Origin: Mansonella perstans
Lineage: Eukaryota; Nematoda; Chromadorea; Rhabditida; Onchocercidae
NCBI GenBank assembly: GCA_037074765.1
Contig: JBAMDO010000580.1
Location: forward strand, 186,001 to 250,000
Length of the DNA stretch: 64,000 bases
Direction: 5' to 3'
The position numbers and the translations under genes are program-made. This document shows, one piece after another, positions 36,535-50,496 of the stretch; position 1 is the first letter of the stretch; each line of letters opens with the position of its first letter. The notes below the pieces were generated by a model. The model searched no databases and had not been told where the DNA came from. It saw only the letters and a program-made list of their open reading frames with translations.

Positions 36535-38408
36535 TTATTTATTACTTGCAAAATTTAGTGTTTTAAGCTCATTATCACTATCCAACACAAAATGGGTGCG
36601 ATCGTGAAAATCCGTTTCACCAATTTTCTTCTTCATCATCGCTTTTACATCTATTGCGTCGTATTTTGGCTTGCCTGAAAGAGGTCACTGAAGATTCAAA
36701 TAAATGAACATAAAAGTTACCGTAAAGCATGACTGAACATTAATTGGATGGATTTAAATGATCTACTATTGCTGTATCATATGATAAAACCTTAATTTAT
36801 AGTTAATACCAGTTTAAATTCAGATTCTCGAATTCAAGTTATACTCAAGTTTTTGTTTTGAATTCAAATGAAAAGTAAGAGTTAATAATGGGAGTCGAGA
36901 CCTGCAACTGTTGATTTGATGTAAACACCGATATTACTTGCGGTACAATTTTTTGTCAATCTCTGAACTTGTATCATGGCACTGACCATGTCAAGAACTG
37001 TACATGCCAAAGGAAATATTATCGGCTTCATACTACTTTCCAATTGATGGACGGAACAGAAGAATACACATTCATCTTTACCCTAAATAATTTAAAAAAT
37101 TAAAACATTTTTCAACGTTTGATTACTTATCTCGTGTTCCAAAGTTTGAATTATATTACTTAGTGAAAGTAACAAAACAATATATGAACAATATGTGAGC
37201 AAAAGTATATGAACATGAAAAAAACTCACTGGCGGTTCTTCAGGGATATCATCAGGACATTCTTCAATCAACTTAGTGCAGATTTGACGCATATGGGGCG
37301 CACGCTCAGATATTTTCGCGATTTCGTTTTTAGTTAGTTGATTGGCACAACGAAATATGGGACAGCATGGTAGCTCTTCTGCAATTATGCAAGATGTTAA
37401 AGTTTCTTCTACTTTAAAAGTACCTTGAAATGGCACAAAGTTTTAGAATCAATCAATATAGATAGTTTAGAATAAGCATAAAACCAACGAGCTGCAACAG
37501 CGACGTTAATGCGCGACGTTAGACAATCGAAGCAGAGATGATGGCGACAATCCATCAGTGTCATGCGTGCTGAATTCACACATGCAAATGCACCTTTAAA
37601 AAGAAATTAATCGAATTGATGTCAGAAATATGCATCATAATAACCTGAAAGTTATCTGGTGTAATGCGATACATGAAAATCAAATATCGCTCGTGATAAA
37701 TCAATGAAGTATCGCTTATATAAGATCGCAGTTTCAAGAGAACTTAGTATGTCAGGATTATATGAATGAAGTGTTTCAGGATTTTCACTCTAATCTTGCT
37801 TGAAAAAATTCTGAAAGCGAACCTTTCCTGCCATCACATCGTTGTCTCTCTTCCAGTGGCAGCATTGATGGTAGTTTCTGTCCAAATGATATCTTTTGTG
37901 TTTCTTCATCACCCTGAAGAATATCATTCTCGTTCAACTGTAGGAATTTTTGCTCAGTGATCATACCTCGTATTCTATTGATCTCTCAGTTATTCGATTG
38001 AATTGTTAAATTTTGACTCCATCTTCAAGCAAATATTCTTGTTAGAATCCACTGCAGTATGTTTTGCTGACAAAACTAATATAAGCAATATAATCAGCAA
38101 GTTAGATTTAAGTCACATGATATTGCATGTTAATAGATCAGTGGACAGTCATTTAACTGTTAACATTCTATACCATAACATTGAATGCATCTATCATCTT
38201 TGAAATTGCGTGATAAAGATACTCAAAACAGTGATTTTACCTCATCGACGACGACGTTTACGTGACGTATGTGAGTACAACAAGGAGCGGGACAAAGCTG
38301 TGATGCTGAACATTTCGACATACAGTCCTTGCAGAATATATGTGAACAAGGTAGCTTTTGCATGTCATTGACATGTTTGGACTCCAAACAGATTGAACAG
38401 ATAGTCAT
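36535..38408 (-). CDS. Protein with two RING-like zinc fingers (putative E3 ubiquitin ligase)
   Basis: Six exons with continuous phase: 38241-38408, 37823-37937, 37489-37593, 37230-37423, 36902-37082, 36535-36674; 300 residues from ATG at 38406-38408 to TAA at 36535-36537. The N-terminus is a RING-HC-type finger: CSIC, PCSHIFCKDC, then CPAPC. After a polar linker a second Cys/His set follows: CDG, FACVN, MDCRHHLCFDCL, then LPCCPIFRC. The C-terminal half has further Cys (DECVFFC, PLAC, NCTAS) and ends in a charged tail. RING domains recruit ubiquitin-loaded E2 enzymes, so a ligase role is inferred. The second finger has irregular spacing, and the arrangement is not the classic RBR order as far as I can see. 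I do not recognise a named orthologue. Confidence 0.8.
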
Positions 38409-40598
38409 GTCGACTGCTCTTTGCAAAGGAATAAAATGAAATGGAATAAATCAGAGATGCATTATAAATAGTTTGTAATGCTAAATATTGGATATGTAAA
38501 GTGTGTGAAGCTTTAACCAATATTAATGCAAATGCTTAATAGAAAATATTGCCTACATATTTTGACTTTCTTTCTGAAACAACGAACTTCCATAGTTTAT
38601 TGTATACCGATCAGACACTTCACACAGTTATTTCTTATCATCTTCATTCTTAGTGGATGGAAAAGACAGATGATTCACTAAATGAATTTTAACCAACTTT
38701 CTATTATGGACTTCGCTCATACAGAATTGACATCAATCCATTGCTCAGAGAAGACGGTGATTTTGTCATTCTAAAACGGATAAAAATGACAGTCACTTAT
38801 TGGAAAATATATAATTAGAAAATTATTACTCAGTCAGTGCAACTTGGTCCTCGTCTCTGTCTAATCTTATTGCCTTAAAAAATAGTGTATGAGTTGAACG
38901 ATGATTTCAAAGCGTATAGTTATTTTGATTGATTTGACTAAATGGTAGAAAACAACTGGTATTTGCAGGAAGTTATGTGAAGTTTAGCAATGGAATCGAC
39001 CGATAATGAACGCTATTGGATCATGAGATTCAAATATAAAGGAAGTTGGGTGAAGAAACCTTTAGTAAGATTGTTCATTTTATTAGAAATTTAAAAATCC
39101 TCTGCATTAATATTACCCCTAATATCGTTAATTTTCATAATTAATGCTTCATATTGAAATTATACTGAAATATATGACAACCGAACCTAATGAAATCGTT
39201 TGCACCTCAGAACATTCTCGTAAAAACTGATATCTGTTCTTTCAATAAGCTATTCTCATATTTGCTATATTTGACGTCCATGTAATGACATGCTCCTTAC
39301 TCAAAGGAACGATCGGGATTCTTTGTTATTGTTAGCACTTTCAAAACCGATGTTTTATCAATTTCTTTATACAAACTATGGAATACTATCAAATCTGGAA
39401 AATATATGAAGTTCGATAGTTCTAAGCAAAATCTTGATTCGGGATTTTTTCGTCAAACATTCAGCACGAACCAAGACTGTTGCTTAGAACTATTGAATGA
39501 AAATCCCGAAGGTTATTTCGGCAAATTCAATAATATCAATCAAAAAATTATATAAAAACTAGGTTTATGGAACAAGAAAAAAAACACATTCTCTGCATGG
39601 GTTAAGTTGTACCCAGAGTTCATTTCGAACAGGAAAACTTTCAATTACTGTTTCCCAAATCATTTTCCGATATGAATCCAATAATAAAACCATCTTTATT
39701 TATTAATTCCTGAGAGTTTCCTGTTCTAGACACATGCATTTTTATGAATGACTAATCAAATCATTCAACTAACCAATCAAATTTCATATTTGTACTTATT
39801 TTTAGACAGCTCTGTTGGTTGTATCAAAGCTTGTTTATCGATGTTGGAAAACGGAACCTAGCAAGAGATCATCATTCATTGAAATTCACGGCATTTTCTC
39901 ACTGTAAATCTCAAAATCTTCAAAATTTAGATTAGAAAATCTGCTAGGAAAAACTATTTGAAAGAGAAATTTGATAATCAGTAAAGCAATTTTATGTTTT
40001 CAACTTTTATACAGTAATATTTGCAAGCGAAATTTTTACCGAAAAATCCTACTTAGCATACTTCATCTTTTATATTCCATAAATAATTTATATTCTATTA
40101 TCATTTATATCATTTATAATAGAGCAATTTACCGAACCAGATATACAATAGTAAATTATAAATTGTTCCTTTCTCCCAAAAATTACTTAAAACAATTTCC
40201 TAACAAAATCTGATAGAGCATTATTGATTACAGTGCAGCAAGACCAAGGAATGATTGGAAAAATATTATGATCTAATGGCCTGTGTTAACAATTAAATAC
40301 TACAGTAACATTTGCATTAACATAATGACTGTAACTGAATGCCTTTTATATCTCTTTTCTATGATTCTGAATCATTTAAATGTAGAGCAAAAAAAGAAAG
40401 AATAGCAAACAACTTTCAAACTCAGGATAGAGAACGAAATCGCCCAAACTACGTTGTATGATGCCTAAAGAGGCTTTTATCAGCAATAAACTGATACAAT
40501 AAAGCATGAATGAGGAACCAACGTATTTTTTCACATGGGCAGTTTGAGAATTAAATAAAATACTAACAATCAATTTACTAATAATAGGGTGTACCATT
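38409..40598. other. Intergenic gap between RING gene and sel-9
   Basis: About 2.2 kb, AT-rich. It should hold the RING gene promoter at its left end and the sel-9 3' UTR at its right end. The open frames at 39971-40213 (+) and 40376-40606 (-) are low-complexity Ile/Tyr/Leu strings typical of AT-rich noise. I see nothing else. Confidence 0.6.
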
Positions 40599-41997
40599 TC
40601 ATACAACTCGACGAACTTCGAAAAATCGTTTTAGATAAAATATCTGGCCAACAGTCATGGATGCAAGAACCACAGCTTCGAAGATAGCCCATAGAACTAC
40701 TCTTGAATTTGTGTTCTCATTTACTGCAAAACAAATCATATTGAAGCAAAAAGATCCAGCATCTTCCAAACTACACAAAAATGATAATAATTGAGTAGAC
40801 TTGATAACTGATCGTATATGTTTGAAGATTTGAATTTAAGTAAGCAATAAAGTCTCACTAATATTCAATAATTATTAAGGTAGCATTTGCATTAATAAAT
40901 GGATAGGAATGAACCGAAGATGATCTCGGTAAAAATTCTGCAAGTTAAGATTACAAACACTGATTGCCCCTTTTTATGTGAAACCTTGAATTACTTATAC
41001 TTCCTGCTTTTCTCACTTTATTAGTCTACATTCCTTACGCAGTAGGACACAAAATATAATGATGCAAGACCTGAATAAATTGAAATTCAGTAGGGATTTT
41101 TAAAAAACTTACTTGACCTATGTACGCGCTCTCGCACCTCCATATATTCTTGTTCATGCTTGACAGATGTCAATGCCGATGATAGTTCTCGTACCATTTC
41201 TTGCAATTTAAGGCTATCTGCTGAAAAATTTATACAATAAAATATGTTTAACATGTTTACATCTCTATGAAAATCTTACACATGCACTTCCTATTAATGG
41301 AAATGAAATAGGGTGAAACTGAAAGCAATATCTTACCTGAAGATTCATTATCATTGCCTGGTCCTACTTCAAATGGTATAGGTTGTCCAACTTGTGCAAT
41401 TTCCATCGAAAACATAACCACTTTTGGAGTCATTGTTGACATCTGATTTCCAAAACAATATGTATATGGTCCATCCATATGTGCAGCAAAAGTATACTTA
41501 CCCGAACTTTCTCGTTCACCTCTGTAGATTTCTTTATTATCAGGTCCAATAATCTAAAAAGACAAGGATTGCTAAAATTTATTCAACAAAATTCTTTCCT
41601 GAAATTCGAAATAGAATTACAAATTATCGTAAGCTCTGACATATTCCTTTGAGAAATTAGAAATCCTATATCATCTAACAAATCTACATGCATTTTTTTT
41701 AAACCAATACAAATGATCAATCACTGTAAAGTTAGAAAGTTTTTGTTGCCATTTGGACAGTTATGAAAATGATTGATAAATATTTGCATGAATTTTGCAA
41801 GCAGCAAAAACACAAAAAAAAGAAACCTTCACGTCAATATCCAGAAATCCGCCTTCAGCAACCTCAAATATTACGCCCATCTTAGTACCAGCAGTGACTC
41901 GATCAAAGAAACATTGCTCTTCATTTGCATCAATGTGTATGAAATATGCACTTGATTCCATCAAACAATAAGCAGTGAACAATAATCTGACCAACAT
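40599..41997 (-). CDS. sel-9: TMED2 / p24-beta cargo receptor SEL-9
   Basis: Four exons: 41827-41997, 41337-41553, 41113-41220, 40599-40723; 206 residues, normal for the family. Signal peptide, then a GOLD domain with the two disulfide Cys (EEQCFFDR and YTYCFGNQ) and GGFLDIDV and [15 protein letters not shown] coiled coil follows ([20 protein letters not shown]), then a transmembrane helix ([21 protein letters not shown]) and a cytosolic tail with FF and RRVV. Known: p24 proteins cycle between ER and Golgi in COPII/COPI vesicles and sort GPI-anchored and other cargo. C. elegans SEL-9 was found through quality control of LIN-12/GLP-1 transport. Near-complete conservation with animal TMED2 makes this one of the surest calls here. 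All key features are intact. Confidence 0.97.
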
Positions 41998-44951
41998 TAT
42001 AGCAACCTTAATTAATTATACAATAGTATATTAGAAGCATTCTGATACAATAACATTCTGATACAATAATATTCTCATACAATAATATGCCTGATACAAG
42101 ATACAATACTGTATTCATGATATTCCACCGCACTCTTAACTTCCTAAACACCCCGCAATATCCCATACTGCTGCACACATCTATCATGCTCTATAAACAA
42201 ATTCACCACGTTGTCTAATGTAAAATTTAATGCAGTCCATATATGCATGATGTTAAATCTTAACTCAATGTGTATTGAAATTGTTTATGATTTGATCTCA
42301 ATGTGAATGATAAGTGCAGTTTTCTTGATAAATATATTGCGCATTTAATGATAATATGATAGATATTTCATGATATGACATTCTACAAGACAATATTGGA
42401 AACATCCATATTATACATATTACAGGCTCAGATAGAATTAACATGCTGTTAATGAATGAGTTCGGAATGATTGATGGGAAGTAGTTATCCTAACAGCTAA
42501 TAGAAATGCATGATTCTTTAGATTTATTTAAAATTAAATTAGTTTGCAAACTTTAATTAAAAATAACTTAATCATTCGTTGATTTTTCTCATTTCATAGA
42601 ATCCTTCATACTGCATAGGTTAATTGAACTTTTTGCTGCTTTTATGAGAGTTGCTATAGACACTTCTGAACTTTTTTTATTAATCAAAATTAATAGTGGT
42701 AACATGCCTGCTCCTATAATTGCAGCTATAGGTCTATAAATTTGGGCATTTAATGAAGCTACACAAAATATATAATAGATTTTATTAACCGAGCTTCCCA
42801 TATCTGTACACATCATTGTACTTAATTTGTTGGTCAATCCGCTCCATCAAACATTGGCAGGATAACTATCTCATCAAACCTTTAGTCGAATCAATTAGCT
42901 GTCAATTTCAATCTTATGGCAAGGAAGCTAGATCATTTTTTAGCTTTAAAATAGGTTAGACTGTTTATCAAAGTGAGCATTCTTTTCCCAGTCCTAATAT
43001 TTTTCTACAGTCCTAATATTTATCCCTAACAATAGAATTGGATGTATTGACATTGATTCTGAATAACCTACCGATTCAGTTTAACAACATTGCACGAATT
43101 TGGCTAATAGAGGAAATAAAAGAAAATATTATATAATACTCATATATCTTATAGCTTGATAATATAAACTTAATTCCACCTGTCATAATACTGATTTTTA
43201 TTTTTAGCTCTTTCATGTAAAATTTATAGGAAATTGTTTCTTTTTCCCTTTCTAGGAAAGACCAGATATTTTTTTTTATTGCTTTCTTGTTAATTGATGT
43301 AAAAGGGAAAAATTTAGAAAAAATGAAATTAACCTAAAAATATCTTAAAGAAGCAAAAGAAATTTGGCATACTGAAAAAAATTACGTTGCTGAGAAAAAT
43401 TCCATCATTCTTTTTTGCAGCACTGTAAGAAAAAAGCTTAGAGAAATAAAGAAATCTGTAAGATTCGAGTAAGGAGTAACTCATAACCACATACACTGAT
43501 TTATTTTCAATTCAAGATCTTGTTATCTTCATTCTAATTTATTCGATCTATACAAAAAGTGTAAAATAATTGCTAATAACGAAGTGAACTTGGTGCATCT
43601 TTGAGCGTACTGCAGTAAAATTAAGTTCGCTGGATTCCAGTTCAAATTCAATCTCGTTATTTAGCAGCCCATATTTTTTCTTTTTCTTATGTGGCTTTTT
43701 ATTTCTTTTTATTTGATGGAAGAAAGACGGAGGTGCAAAAAGAGCCTAACCTACATTATTATGTAAGGCATAAATTGCCTCCTTTCAAGAAGTATATGAT
43801 GTCAATTCTTTAAAGTACTCTTCTAAATCTTCCAAAAAATGAACTGGATCCTTGAGAATACTAATTGATTCATTTGAAATTAATACTACATAACCCATAC
43901 CTCCTCTAATCACACTCCTTAACCTATGATTTTCGGTCGTCCTTCAATCTTGCAGAATCTCATCAAATCTAAAACATCTGCTAGCAAAAACAGATTGAAA
44001 AAAAAAAGCACGAGGAAATGAAGATGGTAAAATATATTTTAAAACATGTATCCTAATCAAAATATATTTTTAAAGCATAAAAAAAAATTTAGGATGTCAA
44101 ATAGAAATGATTAATAAATATCTGACAATCATGAGCAAAAGATGCAGGCTCAGGAAAGTTTATATTTCTTTGCTATGCATAGATTTAGGCTTTTGTATAG
44201 AAAAACGAAGTACATATATGAACTGAAGAAAATGAATTTTTCATATAGTAAATTTACTTGACATATAACATGAGAGAAGTATTTAATGAGATACCAGTAG
44301 CTAGAAAGCAGACATTCATCCAAAAAAAAAAGTCTTCGTGAAAGATTTACTGATGTTGAAAGAAGAACTATAAGGAACTACGGAAGCTGCGTTTCCTGTG
44401 GTGTTTCATTTTTCTCTCTACAGAATACATATAATCACTCTTAGGAATTCATATTCCGTACATTACCCGAACACCTGAGATTGCAATATTAAAACTGAGA
44501 TATACAAAAAGATTTAGTAGTTAAAAGGAATCACAGCTCATTGTATGTTTTAGTTATATACTGGAAGCTCATTTCTATACAATCATTAGGCACTAAAACA
44601 TGAAATATGAGATAGAAAGACCACAAATGAAAGAGGAAGAACGAACAATAGACAACTGTCTTATCCAATCCGAGAAAGAAGTTTTTTTTCTGAGCAAGAT
44701 ATGAAACAATAAAATAGTTCTAAATACCTGTTTCCAGTTATGGTACTGAATTAAGAAATCATTTCGAGAGAAACTATGTCCTTAAAAGGATATTTACATT
44801 TTGAACACTATATATATATTTATATATATATGAATCATCTGTAATTAACTGCAAATGTAACAGATGCAACAGTTACATTGCAATTGTGAAACAAGTTCCA
44901 TTAAAAATTTCCAAATAAATTTTTCAGTGCGCTTGAACTTCTCAACAGTAT
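41998..44951. other. Intergenic gap between sel-9 and the first P4H gene
   Basis: About 3 kb. It holds the sel-9 5' flank, an open frame of bacterial flavour at 42589-42837 (separate entry) and an AT microsatellite at about 44810-44831. No other coding exon could be supported on either strand. Confidence 0.55.
42589..42837 (-). other. 82-codon membrane-protein-like ORF, possibly of bacterial origin
   Basis: An uninterrupted frame without intron signals encodes a hydrophobic core (IYRPIAAIIGAGMLPLLILI) followed by a Lys/Ser/Ile-rich tail. The Lys-Asn-Ile-Ser bias and lack of introns are compatible with a fragment from an AT-rich endosymbiont such as Wolbachia, common in filarial genomes. A stop and frame change upstream suggest it is broken. 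I cannot name a donor gene, and it may be chance. Confidence 0.2.
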
Positions 44952-47900
44952 TTATGGACCTAGATCACCCACAAATCGCTCTTCTACTGATCGGGTTAAG
45001 CCACAAGGCCTTCGAAACTCTTGACCACGTTCATGTATCCATTTATTTGAGACCCATTTCGAACCAGTTAATACAGGACATGCAGCATGACGTGTCCTCA
45101 AGTCACCCTCACCACTGCGCATTAGGTTATACCAGAACAAAGCATCGTTCTAAAAAAGAGAAATTCAATTCAATAATTTGATTTTTGATGATTAAAAGTT
45201 CAGAAATCTTCAATTTGCTCAAAAAATTTAAATTAAAGTCAGTCTTCAATTTTCTAATCTAAATGGTAAAAAAATGGCAATATCAATCAATCACGTAAAA
45301 ATAACTGACTTTGGAAGGCATAACTGTTGTTTTAACTTCGGTAAATACGGTGGCACCTCCTGATTCAGGTTGCGTCATCTGTAGATTTTCTTTGTTTTAA
45401 AAAAATTCTCATTTAAGTAAACTTTTTCAGCAGTAGTTATAAGCCAAACATACTCAAGAGTCCGAAAAAATCAAACAAAAGCAAACTGAAATTTTGAAAA
45501 GGAACAATATTTAAAACTTGAGGACTAAAAGATTTGAAATGCATCAAAGTTAAATTAAAAGACTATGGGAGATTTGAATTTCAGAGAAGTAAAAGAATCT
45601 TTACAAATATTAGAAGATAAACATCTCCTTTTTTCTAATCTATTTTATGCAGCATCAACTGAATACTCACGTAAAATAATAATGTTGCCAAACGATTTCC
45701 CGTGTTGAGCGATTGAAAAGCATTCACCTCCTCTTTCTGAATGAATGTGCCAATATTTCAGCATGATAAAGATCAGTAAATGAACAAATAAGCCAGTGTT
45801 GGAAGATTTTAAGTTTTTAATTAATCAAGAACAACAAAACTTACCCTTGCAAAATCGAAATGAGGATCGTAATGACCACCAATACCATAATTTCCAACCT
45901 AACATTTGATTTATCATAAAAAATACAAAATAGTAGAAATTGCTGATTAAAAAAAGATGCTACCAATAAGATAGCTGTAGTTACCAAAAGAATTAAATAG
46001 TGTCAATCTTATACCGCAATATTAAAAAGGCAAATATTAACAGTTCATTTTAACTTTAAGATTTATATTTTGAATAAAGTGACAAACTTGTAATTCCTCT
46101 GCGGTCTCTTGCTCCAAATTAGTCAACAGATCAATTCGTCTATTAATTCGATGGACAATTTCGTGTTCTTCATCTTTCAACCATGCACTATAAATAATGA
46201 ATAAACCATTCGATTTTCTTTTGAATCATATTTCCTACCAGTGAATAAAGTGAAAAAAGAAATCGAAATAATTTCATTAATTTCCATGAAACAATGAAAA
46301 TTCAAAAATCTTATAATTTACTTTGACAATCAAAATAATGCTTCAATATAGAAATTAATGAACTTATATCATAGTTCTCATTGATTTAAAGATTGCTAAC
46401 GAAAACAGGTTACGTTTTCCTACAATTGCTTATCATATCTTTCAAAAACTTTCACAGATTCTTTTTAAGCTAAATTATCTTTTAAAACCAAGATAAATTA
46501 ACACATTATTAATGCAACCCTAACTTACAACTAACCTCTTACTTGTTCGGTATGAAGCTGTTTCAAGTTCACCAGTTATTGAGTTTTGCACAGTAGCTCT
46601 TCGTAACTGTGAGAACAATGAAAATAATAAGTAAGCAGATAAGGGACAAAAAAAAAAATGAAACCGACATTGAATTTTCTAAAAATTGTTAAAACTGATT
46701 TGCAAGAGAATGCTTTCCAAAAATTATCATTATAGGAAGTATAGAAATATCGAACATAAAAATTATGCTTATAAAGTAAAGGATACTCGTGGTGTTGCCA
46801 ACATTTGGATCATTGTCACTTCTTCGTCTGTAATTACGTTGCGAAACATTACGGCAAGCGGACTAAATCTCAAAATTTCAACTTTGAAAGGAGCCAAACG
46901 CAAGAAAGGACGATCCATTTTGTAATAACAATAAAGTTTTGACGTAGCTTTGACGCTCTGAAAATTTCTGCATTTCAACTGAAAAATGAAAGTTAAAAAT
47001 TATGGGCAAACAAAGAAGAGCAAACAAGTTCAAGAAGTTTTTCAAAAAATTTCAGAATTTAGCAGAAATTAGTCGCTTTTTTTTGGCCCAGAAACGGCGA
47101 TGAGTCTAGAATAAATATTTGCTGGAACTTTTAGGTCATCGAAGAATGCCTTAGATAAAACTGTCTGCCGTTTCATAAATTTTTATCCTCTGAATACTTG
47201 AAATGTTTTTTATGAGATAAGTTAATCACACAGAGTAAGCTCGAATAACGGCTGATCATCGATTTTTCGAATGAAACTGTGCTAGCAGTTTAATTAATTT
47301 ACGTTCTGATTGAATTATCGGAAGTTGATTAGCCATCTGATGACATATCTTTCTATTCCAAATTTTCAATGAGTTATTTGTCAAATGTTTACCAAAAATC
47401 TCGTTCAAATGTAAGCACGATACAAAAAATTACCACGGGTACTTCATTCCTACATAAGGCTTCATAAATATCATGCTCTGATGTTTGCCAGTCATTCTTA
47501 GGCCTGGGATTAGTTACTGGCGGAATATTTCGCCGATAGTCCATCTGCTTTATACCTTCTTCCGCCAACAGGTCTTCATACCATTTGATGTTGTTCCTCG
47601 CCCGCGGATGATGAGGATCTGTGATGACGAGAAATATTATTTAGTCATGAGCATCGGTCAAGAAAAATGACCTAATCATGATTTTAAATTAACCTATTTG
47701 CTTATGAAAAACATATTATACGTCTTCAAAACAACAACCTAATAAAGATTTCAAGTAGAACTAAATACTTTTAGGCAAATTAATTCAATTTCAAAATTCG
47801 AAATTAAATTAGAACAAGAAACAGTGAAAAATTACCAAGTGCATGAAGCTCTTCAGTGAGCAGTAAGGCGCGTTTCGTATTACCTTGTTTGAACAGCGCA

Positions 47901-49302
47901 AAAGCCAAATATTCCAAAATCTCTTTTAATTCTACAGTTTCGTGCGGCACCTCATTCTGCATTCGCTCCTGTGCCTCTTCCATCCATATTAGAGTGTGGT
48001 AGTAGTCATTCATGTTATATGCTGCTCGACCAATGTCAAAGCAATCTCTGGCTGAAAACTTTTATAAAAATAACTCTTTTTAAGTTATAACCTGTTTGTA
48101 TTTCAATTAACATATATGCTTATATTGTCCTACTTAAGCATCCCTTTCATAAGCGACCATGAAGTTTATGAATTCAACAGAAGAAAACACAACAAATATA
48201 CATTCAAATAATTACAAACTGCTCTTTCACCCCGGCTGTCTTTAAACATTTTTTAGAGTAGAAGTCAGAGCTATATAAGAAATGAAGTGTTTTTACTTTT
48301 TTTTTAAAACATTCTTTTTTAAACCTGTAAATGATTGAACAACAGAAGCATTCAAAATTTTTCCATCCGCTATCTCCTTAACATTTAGCCGATAGGTATC
48401 TTGTAGCCGAAGTAAAGCTACCGCAGCTCCAACCAAATCTTCCTCAAAAATATCCTTCATTGACAGTAGAAGATCATTTGTCCAACTTTGTATTAAAAGT
48501 ACTGAAAGTCTATTTCACAAGTCTTCGTAAATCTCACAAAATTAAAAACTATGGTAATTCGAACTTTTTTCACGTAAGTTTTGGAATTGAACTGTGGTAA
48601 TTCGAACTTTTTTTCATCATAGAGCGGAGTAAATTAAGGATTCAATTCGATCAGAAGAAGTACCGTGGTAGGATTTTTCGCATAATTCATTGCTCGCATT
48701 TCTGAAATTTCCCTCAACAACTCTGCACCAATATCACTTCCTGCTAACTGCTTTATATCATTCCATTCTTCAATCAATCTTTTGATAAGCAGATAAGCAC
48801 TGACTGGATTATTTAATAGTTGCAAATCACTTCCAAGGTTACGATTATAGTATTGTTTTTTTCCTAATGAAAGCCTGGAAGCAGAAATAAATTTTTGGAG
48901 ATCTGAGAAAAATTCAGAGACAAAAATTGGTCTGCTGGTAATGAAAAGCCCTCTTATCACTTAAGCATATATTTGGAACAGATAATGTGGAATATCTCGC
49001 AGCACAGCAAATAAAATTATCACAGTAGAAAAGAAACATATTTCGATACCAGAAATATTTTAATCTTTATAATGCAATATTTCCAAAATAATTAAATTTT
49101 TAATCTTTAAAATAAACATCAACAAAACAAACTGTTTGACTTCATTTAAACGCTGCTGAAATCTTTCTATGTATGTATCCAGCAAATCAGGAATTCCTTT
49201 TTCAGCTTCCAGAAGTAATTCCATTTCTGCGATAGATGTAAATAAATCTGCATGTGCAGTAGTAATTCGCATTGTCAGGACTAATACTATAGCAGCTATC
49301 AT
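44952..49302 (-). CDS. Collagen prolyl 4-hydroxylase alpha subunit (first tandem copy)
   Basis: Twelve exons: 49133-49302, 48664-48874, 48325-48454, 47836-48051, 47434-47618, 46787-46978, 46536-46606, 46088-46187, 45845-45898, 45671-45736, 45310-45378, 44952-45149; 553 residues. Signal peptide, then DLFTSIAEM as in nematode PHY proteins; N-terminal coiled region; peptide-substrate/TPR domain (EEDLVGAAVALLRLQDTY, ARDCFDIGRAAY); C-terminal Fe(II)/2-oxoglutarate dioxygenase domain. Active-site residues are present: HFD (His438, Asp440), RHAACPV (His509) and GSKW (Lys519, 2-oxoglutarate). It hydroxylates proline in collagen in the ER lumen, usually with PDI as beta subunit, which supplies the retention signal missing here. 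It is probably needed for cuticle collagen. Which of the nematode phy paralogues it matches cannot be settled by eye. Confidence 0.95.
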
Positions 49303-50496
49303 TATTGGCTCCGAAAAAACGATATATCAGAATACCCGATACTGGAAATATTTCGAAGCTTTCAGAACAAACGGTTAAATGTTGGAACAGAAATAGCACA
49401 ATTCTCGCAAGACTTTAACAGTTCATTAACTCATTATAATTCAAATGCTTTCATTTATTATTATTGCTATTTAGCTATAATGAAACTGAACACTTTAATT
49501 AGAAAAATCTGCATTGAATTTAGTTCTTATATCAAACAATATTACAGGTATATGTTTACTCTCTTTCCTAAGAAGAAAATAAGGCACGAAAGTGATTTAA
49601 AGTTGATTACAAGCAAAGAGTCAATAATTAACTTCAATTTCATTTATATGCAAAATCGGGAAATGGCAATAATAGCTGGTACTTGAACACAATCTGGTTA
49701 CTATAAGTGATAGCTGAAAATAAATCGTTTAAGTGGGACGGGAATTTAATGACATAACCAATTAATAGGACGAAAACTGTTCGAGATCAAATGAAATCAA
49801 TAACATATTTAAAAAAAACAGGAAATTTGATAGGGAGAGACAGAGAAGAAAAGAAAATGATGGACACTCAAAATGCTGAAATAAAGAGTACGTAGGAAGG
49901 CAGTTGTTGCAGTTAGGCGTAGCAAGTGGCCACGGCGTTAGGGACAACAACTTGTACCTTTTTAAATTGATTCATTCAGTTAGAATGAATCAGCTTAAAG
50001 TACTGATTGTTTCCCATTATTTCCTATTGTATTAATTTTTTCCGGAAAATATTGATTGTTTCCCAATATTTCCACAACGTTGTCAGCCATATGGCGACAG
50101 AATTATAAATACATTTCGATTTTTTTTTTCTCCATAATGGTCTTATATCTAAGATACTAACAAAATGTCGCACAGTTTATGCCTGTTCACTTCATTTTCA
50201 CTTATTTTGAAGTTAACTTTCATTTTATCGTCGAATCATTTCATCGAAAATTTCGTCAAATTAGATTATTGCTGAATAGAGTATGCGTAATCATAAAAAA
50301 TTTGAAATTCAAACATCATGAGGAGAGTAGAGGAAAGCTTCAAGCAATAATATGAGAGGTAAAACATAGAAATAAAAAGATCAATGAAAGAAATAGGACA
50401 TTTGTCTTCAACATTAATTACTGCTCAATTCGTCCTTGACCTAAATTTTTCAACACATTCACTCAATTTTTCATTTAAAATGTATTTGTCATTATA
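49303..50496. other. 5' flank of first P4H gene up to the duplicated unit
   Basis: About 1.2 kb with no supported gene. It should contain the promoter of the P4H gene that starts at 49302. Short frames here (49480-49686 and 49762-49950) are AT-rich noise. No TATA or trans-splice signal could be fixed. Confidence 0.55.

Noticed and set aside
36535..36545. AATAAA overlapping the stop codon of the RING gene as its poly(A) signal
   Set aside because: It would place cleavage almost at the stop codon; it is explained by the AAT AAA TAA codons.
44810..44831. TATATA-rich run near the first P4H 3' end as a TATA box
   Set aside because: It is a simple AT microsatellite downstream of a minus-strand gene, not in a promoter position.
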